A stretch of DNA of 64,000 bases from an uncultured Mycobacterium sp. (GCA_900078375.1 FLQS01000001.1:153319-217318); one strand, 5' to 3'. Positions 1 to 9,190 are shown, counted from the stretch's first letter. Numbers and translations are program-made. Notes: generated by a model from the sequence alone, not told the origin.

Positions 1-21
1 CCGTTCAGCTCGGCTAGCGGC

Positions 22-1470
22 TCAACCCCACTCGTGGTTCATCGCGCGGGACTGGGTGACGTCCTCGGAAGCAAGCGGCCGCAGCGGCGAGCGGGTGACC
101 GCGATCAGCAGCATCGCGGCGCCCGCGGTGATCGCGCCGAGGGCGAAGATGATCGTGAAGCTGCTTTCCGGGACATGGCCGTGCTGCGTGCGACCCAGGA
201 GCACCGCGACCATCGCCGCCGCGATCGAACTGCCGATGGTGCGTGCGATCGCGTTCATGCTCGTCGCGACACCGGTTTCGTCGGCGTCGACCTCGCGCAC
301 CACCAGCGCGGGCAGCGCGCCATAGGCCAGGCTGATGTAGGCGTTGGCCAGCACGCCGGCCACGATCACCTGCCAGGGCTGATCGTGCAGGGCGGCCAGC
401 AGGACGAACCCGACGACCCCGGTGGCGGCGCCGACGAGCAGCACCGTGCGGGCGCCGAAGCGGTCGATATAGCGCCCGCTGGCCACTGCGGTGACGAAGC
501 CGGCGAGAGCGCCGGGCAGCAGGAACACCACACTCGCGCCCAGCACCGACGCACCGAACCCGTAGCCGCTGCCCACCGGCGCCTGGACGAAGTCGGTCAG
601 ACCGAGGAACGCGAAATACAGGCCCATCCCGACCAGGATGGTCGCGAGGTTGGTCAGCAGAATCGGGCGGCGAGACAGCATCGTCGTCGATACCAGCGGT
701 TGGCGACATCGACGCTCCCACCACCACCAGACGCCGAGCACGGCCAATCCGGCGCCGACACAGCCGATCGTGCGGGCCGACCCCCACCCCCAGCCGTGGC
801 CCTGGGTGATCGCCAGCAGTACCGCGGACAAGCCCAGTGCAAGCCCGGCGGCACCGGCCCAGTCGACTGTGCCTTCGGTGCTGCGCGGTCGGGTTGGCAG
901 GACGAGCAGTACGGCGATGATCACCAGCACGGTGAACGCCGTCGTCAACCAGAACACCCTGTGATAGCCGGCGTCGCCACGCATCAGCAGACCGGTGACG
1001 ACCAGGCCCATGCCGCCGCCGAATCCCAGCGCCCCGGACAGCACGGCCATGGCCCGCATCAGCCGGTCTGCGGGAAGCTCGTCGCGCAGGATGGACACCC
1101 CGATCGGATAGAGGGCGTACGACGCACCCTGTAGCACTCGCGCCACGATCAACAGCGGCAGCGACGATGTCAGCGCCGCCAGCAGCGATCCACCGAGCAC
1201 AACAGCCAGCACGGCCAACAGCACTCGCTTCTTGCTGTACAGGTCGGCCAGCCGGCCGATCAGCGGTGTGGTGGCCACAGCGGCCAGCAGGTTGGCGGTC
1301 ACCGCCCAGCTGACGTCGACGGGGGAGGCGTGCAACTGTCGGGCGATCACGCCCAGAACCGGCACGACGCCGGTCTGCAGGACCGCGACGGTCAGCGCGA
1401 CGACGCTGAGGGTGGTCACCAGGAGCCCGGGCCTGCGATAGCCGATGCCACGCGGCTCGAGATCTGACAC
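22..1470 (-). CDS. MFS drug/metabolite exporter (DHA2, 14-TM type)
   Basis: A 482-residue hydrophobic protein with the look of an EmrB/QacA-type major facilitator that exports small molecules across the inner membrane using the proton gradient. The loop motif GRLADLYSKKRVLL at about residues 72-85 matches MFS motif A, and VLQTGVVPVLG at about 30-40 lies where the antiporter motif is expected. Length fits 14 helices. It is divergent from the thioesterase gene at 1536, with about 65 bases between the starts. The substrate cannot be told from sequence. Confidence 0.9.
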   Translation of the reverse strand: MSDLEPRGIGYRRPGLLVTTLSVVALTVAVLQTGVVPVLGVIARQLHASPVDVSWAVTANLLAAVATTPLIGRLADLYSKKRVLLAVLAVVLGGSLLAALTSSLPLLIVARVLQGASYALYPIGVSILRDELPADRLMRAMAVLSGALGFGGGMGLVVTGLLMRGDAGYHRVFWLTTAFTVLVIIAVLLVLPTRPRSTEGTVDWAGAAGLALGLSAVLLAITQGHGWGWGSARTIGCVGAGLAVLGVWWWWERRCRQPLVSTTMLSRRPILLTNLATILVGMGLYFAFLGLTDFVQAPVGSGYGFGASVLGASVVFLLPGALAGFVTAVASGRYIDRFGARTVLLVGAATGVVGFVLLAALHDQPWQVIVAGVLANAYISLAYGALPALVVREVDADETGVATSMNAIARTIGSSIAAAMVAVLLGRTQHGHVPESSFTIIFALGAITAGAAMLLIAVTRSPLRPLASEDVTQSRAMNHEWG

Positions 1471-1535
1471 CCGTTGATTATGTCGTCTAACGATCCGGGC
1501 GCCGACACCGGACTGCGCTATGCGAGGATGCCCCG

Positions 1536-2348
1536 ATGGCCACCCGACCGGCGCATTTCATATCCGATCCCGACGGCATCTTCCATCCGACGGAGAACGC
1601 CCGAAGCCGTTGGGGTGCCGACATGCTCAACGGCCCCGCCGTGGTCGGTCTGGCGGCGTTCCATCTGGAGCAGCGGTTCGCAGTGCCGGGGTTTCTGCCC
1701 GCCCGCCTCACGGTCGACCTGTTCAAGGCCGCCAAACGGCTCCCGACGATCGTCCAGTCGCGGCTGGTCCGTGACGGTCACCGGGTGCGTAACGCCGAGT
1801 GTGACGTCGTGCAGGGCGAGGTGATCGTCGCCCGGGCCACGCTGGTGCAATATCGCCAGTCCGCAGCGCCACCCGGCGAGGAGTGGATTGGCCAGGCCTC
1901 GTTCACGCCGCCACCCGAGACCGAGGCCCATGCGTTCATGATCGGCAGCGACGACGTCGGCTGGAGCCCCGGCGGGGAAGTTCACCAGAACACGTCACGA
2001 AAGCGCGTCTACCACAGCCCGATCGACGTGGTGGCCGGTCACGACATCACCCCGTTCGTGCGCGCCGTCATCGTGGCCGAGGCCACCAGCCTGGTCAGCA
2101 ATATGGGCACCAAGGGCATCGGCTACATCAACGGCGACCTCACGGTCGCGCTGAGCCGCCTTCCGCAATCGGAAGGCATTGGTGTTGAAGGTGATTCGCA
2201 TTGGGTGTCAGATGGAATCTCGGTCGGCACCGGAACGCTCTACGACGACGAGGGCGCATTCGGAACCGGCCTGGTCACCGCGATTGCCAACCCGGCGGCT
2301 CAGATCGACTTCAGCGCGCCCGATTCGATGCCCACGTTGAGCGTCTGA
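1536..2348 (+). CDS. Acyl-CoA thioesterase-like double-hotdog protein
   Basis: A 270-residue protein resembling the mycobacterial thioesterase-family proteins (TesB/DUF4442-like) that hydrolyse or bind acyl-CoA in the cytosol. The N-terminal stretch with GPAVVGLAAFHLEQ and LPARLTVDLFKAAKR looks like the first hotdog (phe-GP-ala...TVDL pattern) and the second half carries a further hotdog-like segment around SNMGTKGIGYINGDLTVALS. The ATG is preceded by GCGAGGA. It ends one base before the convergent peptidase gene. Family assignment is by pattern; the substrate is unknown. Confidence 0.8.
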   Translation: MATRPAHFISDPDGIFHPTENARSRWGADMLNGPAVVGLAAFHLEQRFAVPGFLPARLTVDLFKAAKRLPTIVQSRLVRDGHRVRNAECDVVQGEVIVARATLVQYRQSAAPPGEEWIGQASFTPPPETEAHAFMIGSDDVGWSPGGEVHQNTSRKRVYHSPIDVVAGHDITPFVRAVIVAEATSLVSNMGTKGIGYINGDLTVALSRLPQSEGIGVEGDSHWVSDGISVGTGTLYDDEGAFGTGLVTAIANPAAQIDFSAPDSMPTLSV

Positions 2349-2349
2349 G

Positions 2350-3501
2350 TCACAGCAGCGCGCGCAGCTGGTCGTGTGGCAGCGCGGGGGAGCGGTGCCC
2401 GTCGCGGCCGACCATGTCGGCGTTGACCACCAATGCGTTGAGCACGGCCTCTTCGACGCTGTGCACGACCGCGGTGTAGACGTCGTCCATCCGCCCCCAC
2501 GGCAGGAACCGCACCTGGCCGAAGTCGTCGTCGCCGACGTCGCCGATGGGGAAGCTGCTCGCCAGATCCGGTGCCTCGGCGGTGGAGAAGGCGAGGAAGA
2601 TATCGCCGGAGAAATGGCTGCCGGTGGTGCCCGTGCGTGCCAGGCCCAGCGGCACGCGCCGGGCGAGTGCCTTGCACTGGCCGGGCAGCAGAGGTGCGTC
2701 GGTGGCGATCACTGCGATTACCGAGCCCGCCCCGGGTGGCGGGCGGTTGAGGTCGCGTTTGAACCAGTCACCGTCTAGCGGGTTGTCGGCGGTCACATGC
2801 GGACCGACATGGCGCCCGGCGACGGTGAGTTCATGGCGCGCACCGAAATTGGCTTGGACGAAGGCGCCGACGGTGAACGTGTGGCGGCCGTAGCACACCA
2901 GGCGTGACGCGGTGCCGTTGCCGCCCTTGAACTCATAGCAATTCATTCCGGTCCCGCCGCCGACCGAACCTTCCGGCACCGGACCGCCGGTGGCATTGTC
3001 GAGTGCGGCCTCGGCGTGTTCGGGTCGCACGTGACCACCGTTGATGTCGTTGAGGTAGCCGTCCCAGGTCTCGGCGCACACCGGCAGCAGCCATTGGCGT
3101 GCCATGATCGGGTCAACCCGGTTGACCCAGGAGATGACGCCGGTGTGGCAGGCGCCGACGGCGTGCGTATTCGACAGCAGGACAGGCAGATTGAAGGCGC
3201 CAGACTCCTCGATCCAGGTGGTTCCGGTCATCTCGCCGTTGCCGTTGAGGGAGAACCAGCCTGCCGCGCATGGCTGCCCGAGGCCGGCGCGGCCGCGGGG
3301 GAGGATCGCGGTCACGCCGGTACGCACCGGTCCGCGGCCCACCGTCAACGCCCCGTCACCGCTCACCAGCGTGGTCACCCCGACCTCGACACCGCCCACA
3401 TCGGTGATGGCGTTGAGAGGACCCGGTTCGCCGGGAAGGGAGATGCCGAGGCCGCGGGCACGGGGCCGGCCGTCGGCGGTGAATGCCGCGCCAGATGTCA
3501 T
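2350..3501 (-). CDS. P1-family (DmpA/S58) aminopeptidase
   Basis: A 383-residue N-terminal-nucleophile hydrolase of the DmpA L-aminopeptidase/D-esterase family. Such proteins cleave themselves between Gly and Ser to create the catalytic N-terminal serine of the beta chain; here the site is Gly178-Ser179 in PEGSVGGGTGM. The upstream NGNGEMTGTTW motif (about 87-96) and the NTHAVGACHTG motif are also family hallmarks. No signal peptide is seen, so it is probably cytosolic. Convergent with the thioesterase gene. Natural substrate unknown. Confidence 0.9.
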   Translation of the reverse strand: MTSGAAFTADGRPRARGLGISLPGEPGPLNAITDVGGVEVGVTTLVSGDGALTVGRGPVRTGVTAILPRGRAGLGQPCAAGWFSLNGNGEMTGTTWIEESGAFNLPVLLSNTHAVGACHTGVISWVNRVDPIMARQWLLPVCAETWDGYLNDINGGHVRPEHAEAALDNATGGPVPEGSVGGGTGMNCYEFKGGNGTASRLVCYGRHTFTVGAFVQANFGARHELTVAGRHVGPHVTADNPLDGDWFKRDLNRPPPGAGSVIAVIATDAPLLPGQCKALARRVPLGLARTGTTGSHFSGDIFLAFSTAEAPDLASSFPIGDVGDDDFGQVRFLPWGRMDDVYTAVVHSVEEAVLNALVVNADMVGRDGHRSPALPHDQLRALL

Positions 3502-3826
3502 CGGCCGACCCTACTGTCGGCTGGCGGTGGGCTCTACCCGGAACGACAACGGACGCCGGGGAAGGTGTTGCAACCTTCCCCAGCGCCGCCTGGCGCCCGC
3601 ACCACACCCCCCAGTCGTGGTGCGAGCCATCAGGCGATCCCGGCACCCCAGCGGAATCCGTGCCTGGCCCGACGTTGATACCAAAACTATCGGGCGGCGG
3701 TGTACCCGCGCACGCGTAGTGCACTACTCGATTTCAGCGTTCTCTCAGGTTGACTACCTGTTGCAGCGGCGAAACCGTGACCGGGCATGATCGTCGGTGG
3801 CCGGCCGAGAAACGAACGGAGATGCC
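3502..3826. other. Divergent intergenic region with one strong hairpin
   Basis: These 325 bases separate the divergent peptidase and sulfurtransferase genes. No ORF here looks real. It contains a perfect 9-bp inverted repeat at 3558-3581 (listed separately) and, near 3670-3735, an AT-richer stretch that could hold the sulfurtransferase promoter. Confidence 0.5.
3558..3581. promoter_or_regulatory. Perfect 9-bp inverted repeat, 6-nt loop
   Basis: GGGGAAGGT is followed after six bases by its exact reverse complement ACCTTCCCC. It lies between divergent gene starts, about 60 bases upstream of the peptidase start, and has no T-run, so an operator or 5' leader hairpin fits better than a terminator. 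Function not known. Confidence 0.45.
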
Positions 3827-4675
3827 ATGACGGGGCGCGCGGATGTGTTGGTAACTCCCGAAGTGCTGGTCAGCCGCTTGGCGGCCGGTGAGGCGGTGAC
3901 GGTGCTGGACGTGCGCTGGACGCTGAGCGAGCCGGACGGGCGCGAGCACTACCTGCAGGGACATCTCCCGGGTGCGGTGTACGTGTCATTGGACGACGAC
4001 CTGACCGATCACCAGGTGTCCGGCCGTGGTCGCCACCCGCTGCCGTCGGGGTCCGCGGTCCAGGGTGCCGCGCGGCGCTGGGGGATTCGCAGGGGCGTTC
4101 CGGTGGTGGTCTACGACGACTGGAACCGGGCGGGATCGGCGCGGGCCTGGTGGGTGCTGACGGCGGCAGGGGTGCCGGACGTGCGGATCCTCGACGGCGG
4201 CTGGTCGGCATGGAAGGCCGCCGGCGGCGCCATCGAAACCGGCCCGGTGGATCCAGCCCCTGGCGATGTCACCGTCGCGCATCAGGACCTGTACGCGGGG
4301 GCGTTACCCACTTTGACGGCCGACGAACTCGACCGCGGCCCGCTGCTGGACGCGCGCGCACCGGAACGGTTCCGCGGCGAGGTCGAGCCCGTCGACCCGG
4401 TCGCCGGCCACATACCCGGCGCACGGAACCTGCCCAGCACGGTGCTGCTCGGCGGCAAGGAGACATTCGCCGACCAGGCCGCGGTGGACGAGCTGCTCAG
4501 CGAGCGCGGTATCGAAGACGGTGTCCCGATCGGGGTCTACTGCGGTTCGGGCATCACTGCGGCCGTCGTTGTCGCGGCGCTGGCCGCCGCGGGCCGCGAT
4601 GCTGCGCTGTTCCCCGGCTCCTGGTCGCAATGGAGTTCGGATCCCGGCCGTCCCGTCGCCACCGGCGCCCAGTGA
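3827..4675 (+). CDS. Two-domain rhodanese (thiosulfate/3-mercaptopyruvate sulfurtransferase)
   Basis: A 282-residue tandem rhodanese that moves sulfur from thiosulfate or mercaptopyruvate to a thiophilic acceptor. The N-terminal domain is structural; the C-terminal one carries the catalytic loop YCGSGITAA with the persulfide Cys at residue 239. CGSG-T loops are typical of mercaptopyruvate sulfurtransferases. I chose the ATG at 3827 because GGAG sits five bases upstream; an in-frame GTG at 3797 would add ten residues. Its stop overlaps or abuts the small membrane-protein gene that follows. Confidence 0.9.
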   Translation: MTGRADVLVTPEVLVSRLAAGEAVTVLDVRWTLSEPDGREHYLQGHLPGAVYVSLDDDLTDHQVSGRGRHPLPSGSAVQGAARRWGIRRGVPVVVYDDWNRAGSARAWWVLTAAGVPDVRILDGGWSAWKAAGGAIETGPVDPAPGDVTVAHQDLYAGALPTLTADELDRGPLLDARAPERFRGEVEPVDPVAGHIPGARNLPSTVLLGGKETFADQAAVDELLSERGIEDGVPIGVYCGSGITAAVVVAALAAAGRDAALFPGSWSQWSSDPGRPVATGAQ

Positions 4676-4677
4676 CG

Positions 4678-4914
4678 ATGGAGACGTTCCTGGTGTACCT
4701 GAAGGTTCAGGCGATGTGCCTCGTGTTCGGTATCGTCGGGCCGATTTTTCTGTTTGTGTACTTCGCCGCACAACCTGACCTCACGCTGAGGTGGATGTAT
4801 TACTGGGGGCTGGTGATCACCGCGGTCGACGTGTTGTTGGCGCTGGGCCTCACCGACCAGACCATGCGGGCCCGTCAGGTCACTCGCGAGCAGCAGGAGG
4901 CGCGGTCACAGTGA
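4678..4914 (+). CDS. Small two-helix membrane protein
   Basis: A 78-residue protein not matched to a named family. Two hydrophobic segments (about residues 10-30 and 42-60) are joined by a short polar loop, followed by a charged tail rich in Gln, Arg and Glu. A GTG at 4672 overlapping the upstream stop codon is an alternative start. The stop overlaps the GTG of the thiolase-like gene by four bases (GTGA), so it is probably translated with the sulfurtransferase and the thiolase-like/DUF35 pair. Confidence 0.75.
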   Translation: METFLVYLKVQAMCLVFGIVGPIFLFVYFAAQPDLTLRWMYYWGLVITAVDVLLALGLTDQTMRARQVTREQQEARSQ

Positions 4915-6110
4915 CCAGTCGGGGATCGTTCGACGGTAAGGCCGTGATCACCGGGGCCGGCAAGTCCCAGGTCGGCCGGCGGCTGGGCCGAACCGGACTG
5001 GAACTGACGTTGGAAGCCGTGCTTCGCGCGATCGAGGACGCCGGCCTGTCCGTGGACGACGTCGACGGTATCGCCAGCTATCCGGGTGCGGTCGCCGCCA
5101 ATCCAGGTTTCTCCGGCGCCAACGTCACCGACGTGCGCACGGCGCTGGGGTTGCGCAGCCGCTGGTACATGTCCGGGCTGGAGACAGCGGGTCAGATCGG
5201 CCCGGCCATCGAGGCGTGCATGGCCGTCACCCTCGGACTGGCCAACCACGTGGTGGTATTCCGGTCGGTGTGGGAGTCGACCGCGGCGCAGCAGTCCGGT
5301 GGCGGCCACGCATCGGTGCTGCTCGGTGGGGGTGGGAAACTGCCGCCTCAGATGGAATGGACCGCGCCGTTCGGTGCGTTGTCGGCTGCCAACTGGCTGG
5401 CGATGCCCGCGCAACGCTACATGCACGACTTCGGGCTCACCCGTGAGCAACTCGGCGCCATCGCGCTGAACGCCAGGCACAACGCGGGCTTGAATCCCGA
5501 TGCGGTGTACCGCGACCCGATGACGATGGAGGACTACCTGAGCGCGCGGATGATCTCCGAACCGTTGTGTCTGTACGACTGTGACGTGCCCTGCGACGGG
5601 GCCACCGCCGTCATCGTGTCCCGCCGGGATGCCGCCGCCGGCCTGCCTCGCCACCCGCTCACCGTGGAATCCGTCGGCCCCGGGATGTTCGAAAGGCCAA
5701 CCTGGGAGCAGCGATTCGACCTCACCACGATGGCCGCACACGATTCGGCGGCCACGCTGTGGGAGAACACCGAGTTACGGCCCGGTGACGTCGACATGGC
5801 CCAGCTGTACGACGGGTTCAGCTTCCTGACGGTGATGTGGTTGGAGGCGTTGGGATTCTGCGAACATGGTCGGGTCGGTGAGTTCATCGAGGGCGGGGAG
5901 CGGATCGGGCTCGAGGGACAGCTGCCGCTGAACACCAGTGGTGGCCAGCTGTCGGGCGTTCGCCTGCACGGGATGGGCTTCCTGCACGAGGCCTGTGTGC
6001 AGCTGTGGGGTGAAGGCGGTGAGCGCCAGGCTCGACGGACTCCCGAGGTCGTCGCGGTCGGAGTCGGCGGGGGCCCCGTTGCGGGTTCGATGTTGGTGAG
6101 TAGCCGATGA
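4911..6110 (+). CDS. Ltp2-type thiolase-fold protein, probable aldolase
   Basis: A 399-residue thiolase-fold protein of the lipid-transfer-protein group. The usual nucleophile motif NACATG is absent; SGLETAGQIG stands at that place, so it should not be a classical thiolase. The C-terminal half has AQLYDGFSFLTVMWLEALG and HGMGFLHEACVQL, as in Ltp2-type retro-aldolases of steroid side-chain degradation, which use tyrosines and need a DUF35 partner. That partner gene follows with an ATGA overlap. The GTG start overlaps the previous stop. By analogy it may cleave a branched beta-hydroxyacyl-CoA; the actual substrate is unknown. Confidence 0.85.
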   Translation: MTSRGSFDGKAVITGAGKSQVGRRLGRTGLELTLEAVLRAIEDAGLSVDDVDGIASYPGAVAANPGFSGANVTDVRTALGLRSRWYMSGLETAGQIGPAIEACMAVTLGLANHVVVFRSVWESTAAQQSGGGHASVLLGGGGKLPPQMEWTAPFGALSAANWLAMPAQRYMHDFGLTREQLGAIALNARHNAGLNPDAVYRDPMTMEDYLSARMISEPLCLYDCDVPCDGATAVIVSRRDAAAGLPRHPLTVESVGPGMFERPTWEQRFDLTTMAAHDSAATLWENTELRPGDVDMAQLYDGFSFLTVMWLEALGFCEHGRVGEFIEGGERIGLEGQLPLNTSGGQLSGVRLHGMGFLHEACVQLWGEGGERQARRTPEVVAVGVGGGPVAGSMLVSSR

Positions 6111-6550
6111 ATTATCAGCGACCGGATTTGCGGCTGGCGCCCAGCCCGACACCCGAATCGGCGGCGTTCTGGACCGGCGGGCGGGACGGGGATTTGCTGA
6201 TCGCACGTTGCCACGCGTGTGGGCATTTCTTTCACCCGCCCGGTCCGGCTTGTTGGCGTTGCCGCAGCTTTGACGTGGCCCCCGAGAAGGTGTCCGGACG
6301 GGCAACGGTCGCGGCGTTCACCGTTGACCGCCAACCCTGGATCCCGGGTTTCGAGCCGCCCTACATCGTCGCGATCGTCGAAATCGCCGAGGAACCTGAC
6401 GTTCGGCTCACCACCAATGTGGTGGACGTCGAACCGGAGGACATGCGCATCGGGCTCGAGGTAGAGGTGTTCTTCGAGGATTGGACGGGACTATCCGGCG
6501 GCGAGGACACCCGCGTGTGGATTCCGTTGTTCCGGCCCGTAACCCGCTGA
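6107..6550 (+). CDS. DUF35 zinc-ribbon/OB-fold partner protein
   Basis: A 147-residue DUF35 protein. The N-terminal rubredoxin-like ribbon has CHACGHFFHPPGPACWRC (two CxxC pairs at about residues 35-52) and the rest is an OB-fold domain. Members such as ChsH2 bind acyl-CoA or stabilise a thiolase/aldolase partner. Overlap with the upstream thiolase-like gene strongly suggests a two-subunit enzyme. Confidence 0.88.
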   Translation: MNYQRPDLRLAPSPTPESAAFWTGGRDGDLLIARCHACGHFFHPPGPACWRCRSFDVAPEKVSGRATVAAFTVDRQPWIPGFEPPYIVAIVEIAEEPDVRLTTNVVDVEPEDMRIGLEVEVFFEDWTGLSGGEDTRVWIPLFRPVTR

Positions 6551-6589
6551 AGGGCCGAGCTCAACCGTTGTAGGACAACGGGATAGGGG

Positions 6590-6853
6590 TCAGTCCCGAA
6601 CCCAGACGGAGATGTACCCGATGGGGATGCCGGTGCGGGTGGCGATACATTCGCGGGCGGCCAACTCGACCTTGTCGCGCGCCGTCGCCTCAGTGGCATC
6701 GTTGATTTCGGGTATCCGGATGACCCAGCGATTGGTGTCGAAGCGGATGTCGATCTCGAAGCACTGACCGGCCATGGGCCGCAGTGCGGAATGGGTGCGA
6801 AGACCCCGTTGCGGACGAGTAGAGAAGCCGCGAGTTCTGTAATGAGTACGCAT
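6590..6853 (-). CDS. Small HicB-like protein
   Basis: An 87-residue protein whose C-terminal 60 residues resemble HicB-type domains: FDTNRWVIRIPEINDATEATA, a beta-beta-alpha pattern with an RIPE motif. Classical HicB is the antitoxin of a HicA RNase, but no HicA gene is adjacent. Two starts are possible: the ATG at 6853 with GGAAAG upstream, or an ATG at 6775 giving a 61-residue core. The N-terminal 26 residues are basic and unlike HicB, so the shorter form may be right. Confidence 0.55.
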   Translation of the reverse strand: MRTHYRTRGFSTRPQRGLRTHSALRPMAGQCFEIDIRFDTNRWVIRIPEINDATEATARDKVELAARECIATRTGIPIGYISVWVRD

Positions 6854-6947
6854 CTTCAGGCTTTCCGGAACGATTCTGGGCCGCGGGAAAAGATACTCTT
6901 CACGGCGCGGAATACAAAATCGATCGCTTCTATGGGTATATGGATGT

Positions 6948-7349
6948 ATGACCCAAGACGACATCACCGCTTCGCAACGGATCGATGGCCGAATTGCCGA
7001 GCTCGATGACTGGCGCGGCGAGACGCTGGCGAACATCCGCGCCGTGCTCAAGCGCGCCGACCCTGAGCTGGTCGAAGAATGGAAATGGCGTGGTGTGCCG
7101 GTGTGGTCACACGCCGGCACGATCTGCACGGGTGAGACGTACAAGAACGCGGTCAAGATGACGTTCGCCAAGGGGGCGTCGCTGCCTGACCCGACGGGCT
7201 TGTTCAATTCGAGCCTCGATGGGAACACCCGCCGGGCGATTGATTTTCACGACGGCGATGACATTGACGAAGAGGCGCTGACCGCACTCATTCATGCCGC
7301 GGTGGAATTGAATCTGTCGGCGGGATCGCGGTCGCGTAAGCGCGGGTAG
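6948..7349 (+). CDS. DUF1801 (YdhG/YjbR-like) protein
   Basis: A 133-residue protein with the DUF1801 pattern: helix-rich N-terminus ending ETLANIRAVLKRADPELVEEW, then EWKWRGVPVWSH and NAVKMTFAKGASL strands. The fold is CyaY/YjbR-like and the function is not established. It stands alone, converging with the broken enoyl-CoA hydratase. Confidence 0.85.
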   Translation: MTQDDITASQRIDGRIAELDDWRGETLANIRAVLKRADPELVEEWKWRGVPVWSHAGTICTGETYKNAVKMTFAKGASLPDPTGLFNSSLDGNTRRAIDFHDGDDIDEEALTALIHAAVELNLSAGSRSRKRG

Positions 7350-7357
7350 GCGCTCGG

Positions 7358-8071
7358 TCAGGATTCTGAGGCAATGGGGCGGCCCAAGTGGTAGCCGAGG
7401 CGCATTTCGTAGTCGCCCGCCTGATTGCGTCCGGCGGCCAGCGCGGCAGCGAGCCGGCGCTGAGAACCCGGCCACTCAAATGAGCTCAGGTAAATCTGGC
7501 GATCCGACTGGCCAGTGTGTCCACCAGTGAATCGAGGTCCTCGTCATCGACGGTCTGGTTGACCCAGCCGTACCGCTCGGCCAGATCGCCCGGGTAGTCG
7601 TCGCTGGATAACGCAACTTCCAACGCCCGACCCCGGCCCATGAGGCGGGGAAGGTGTTCTAGGCCGCCGCCGCCGGGCAGATTTCCGCTGGCGGTTTCGG
7701 GCTGGCCGAACAGCGCCCGTTGGCTGGCGAAACGCATGTCCATCGCCAGCGTCAGCTCGCTACCGATGCCTCGCACCCGTCCGCGAATCTTGGCGATGGA
7801 CGCCACCGGCAGATCCGAAAGGCGGGCGCTGGTGTCGGCGGTCAACGGAAACCCGGTAACCCCTACGCCCTTGGGCGTTTCGGCGACACGGGGCCGACTC
7901 GAAGACCACCACCCGCAGCTCAGTCGCTGCTTGCATTTCATCGATCAGTTCAGGCAGCTCGACGAGCATCTCCGGGGTGACGAGGTTGATAGGCGGATTG
8001 TCGAAGGTGACCCTCCAGAGCTGCTCGCTTTCAACCCTGACCGAAAAGTGAGTCCACTGCTGGCTTTTCAT
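7358..8071 (-). pseudogene. Enoyl-CoA hydratase/isomerase, frameshifted and deleted
   Basis: Crotonase-family gene in three pieces. The N-terminus starts at 8071 (FSVRVESEQLWRVTFDNPP ... ELRVVVFESA). The frame changes near 7890, and the middle (VASIAKIRGRVRGIGSEL, MDMRFASQRALFGQPE, PGGGGLEHLPRLMGRGRALE) ends at a stop at 7486. The frame then returns to the first one: FEWPGSQRRLAAALAAGR and GDYEMRLGYHLG run to a stop at 7358, as expected of the C-terminus of these proteins. About 15 residues are missing at the first break and some 40-50 at the second. It would not give a working hydratase. Confidence 0.8.
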
Positions 8072-8339
8072 TTCATGCTCGTTTCGCTGCGATTGCCTAC
8101 AAGCGGGGCTCGTCAGGCACCGCACAATGAATAGGCAGGCACGCGAGTGGGTGTCCGACATTCGTAGGGTATGCCCGGCGTGTGCTCCTGAGCAGAAGAA
8201 GTGGCGATGCCGATGAAGCCGATCGTCGGGGCCGGGTCCGTACCCGAGTCGAGCACGACACCGACGCCGATCGTGATGCCCGGCAGTTGACCCCAGCAAA
8301 CTGAGCCCACGGCCGGCGGCGCACCGATACCCTTTGCCG

Positions 8340-9176
8340 ATGCTGGGGGAGCACTGGGTGGGTTGGTTGGGGGCCGTTGCGGTCGCCTGCGGAATCGGAT
8401 TCGCCGCAAGCGTCGCGAGCGCTCAATCCGCGTCGGCCGCGCCGAGCGGTTCATCGGACGCCGGTAGTTCGCACAGTGGCACGGCGACCAGCTCGCGCGC
8501 GGCCAACGGCGTGGTTGCGCGTCGAGCGCCGACGGCTCGGGCTACACAGAGCGGCGCGAAACGATTGGAGGCTCCGCAGAGACCGGCAGGCGTCGCGCGT
8601 GCGGCCCGCCTGCAGGTTCAGCCGAAGGCCGAGGCCGCCGCATCGCCGGCCCGCTACCCGCTGCGGAATCTGATCGTCACGTTCAAGAACACCCAGTTGG
8701 CCCTGCCGTTGCAGATGGTGTTCTTCGTCAAACAGGTTGCCGGCAATGCCACCTTCACCCAGAATTCGGTTTACGACCTACACAATGTCGACCAGTACGA
8801 CTGGAACAAGCTGACCGGCATCTCGTTCACGTTCTGGCATCCGGACGACAACGCCATCATGATCGCCTGGCGCTACAACGTCGACAACCAGATGTTCGAG
8901 ATCGGCCCGTACTACAACATGGACTTCGCCAGGATCATGCCGACCGACGACGAGATTATCTCGGTGCCGGTCGGGGAGAAGTTCACGTTCAACGCCGACT
9001 ACCAGGGCATCACACTGCAGTACGGAGACACTGTGGTGTACAAGCCGATTCCGGAAGGTCTGCACCCGAATCACTTGTCCGCGTTCCGGATCAACAGCTG
9101 GTTCGGCGGGACGAGCCGGGCACCCCGAACAATCTCGTACTACATGCAGTTGAAGCCGTGGTGGAAGACGTTGTGA
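8340..9176 (+). CDS. Exported protein of unknown function
   Basis: A 278-residue protein that I do not recognise. Residues 1-34 are a signal sequence ending near ASAQSASAAP, then a Ser/Ala-rich low-complexity linker to about residue 100. The C-terminal 175 residues look like a compact beta-rich domain with many aromatic residues (FWHPDDNAIMIAWRYNVD, FEIGPYYNMDFARIM, AFRINSWFGGTSR). ATG at 8340; a TTG two codons upstream is in frame. Probably secreted or wall-associated. Confidence 0.75.
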   Translation: MLGEHWVGWLGAVAVACGIGFAASVASAQSASAAPSGSSDAGSSHSGTATSSRAANGVVARRAPTARATQSGAKRLEAPQRPAGVARAARLQVQPKAEAAASPARYPLRNLIVTFKNTQLALPLQMVFFVKQVAGNATFTQNSVYDLHNVDQYDWNKLTGISFTFWHPDDNAIMIAWRYNVDNQMFEIGPYYNMDFARIMPTDDEIISVPVGEKFTFNADYQGITLQYGDTVVYKPIPEGLHPNHLSAFRINSWFGGTSRAPRTISYYMQLKPWWKTL

Positions 9177-9190
9177 TGCTTCGGGGTTCG

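Noticed and set aside
4911..6110. Ordinary acetyl-CoA acetyltransferase
   Set aside because: The nucleophilic cysteine motif is missing and Ltp2-like motifs are present.
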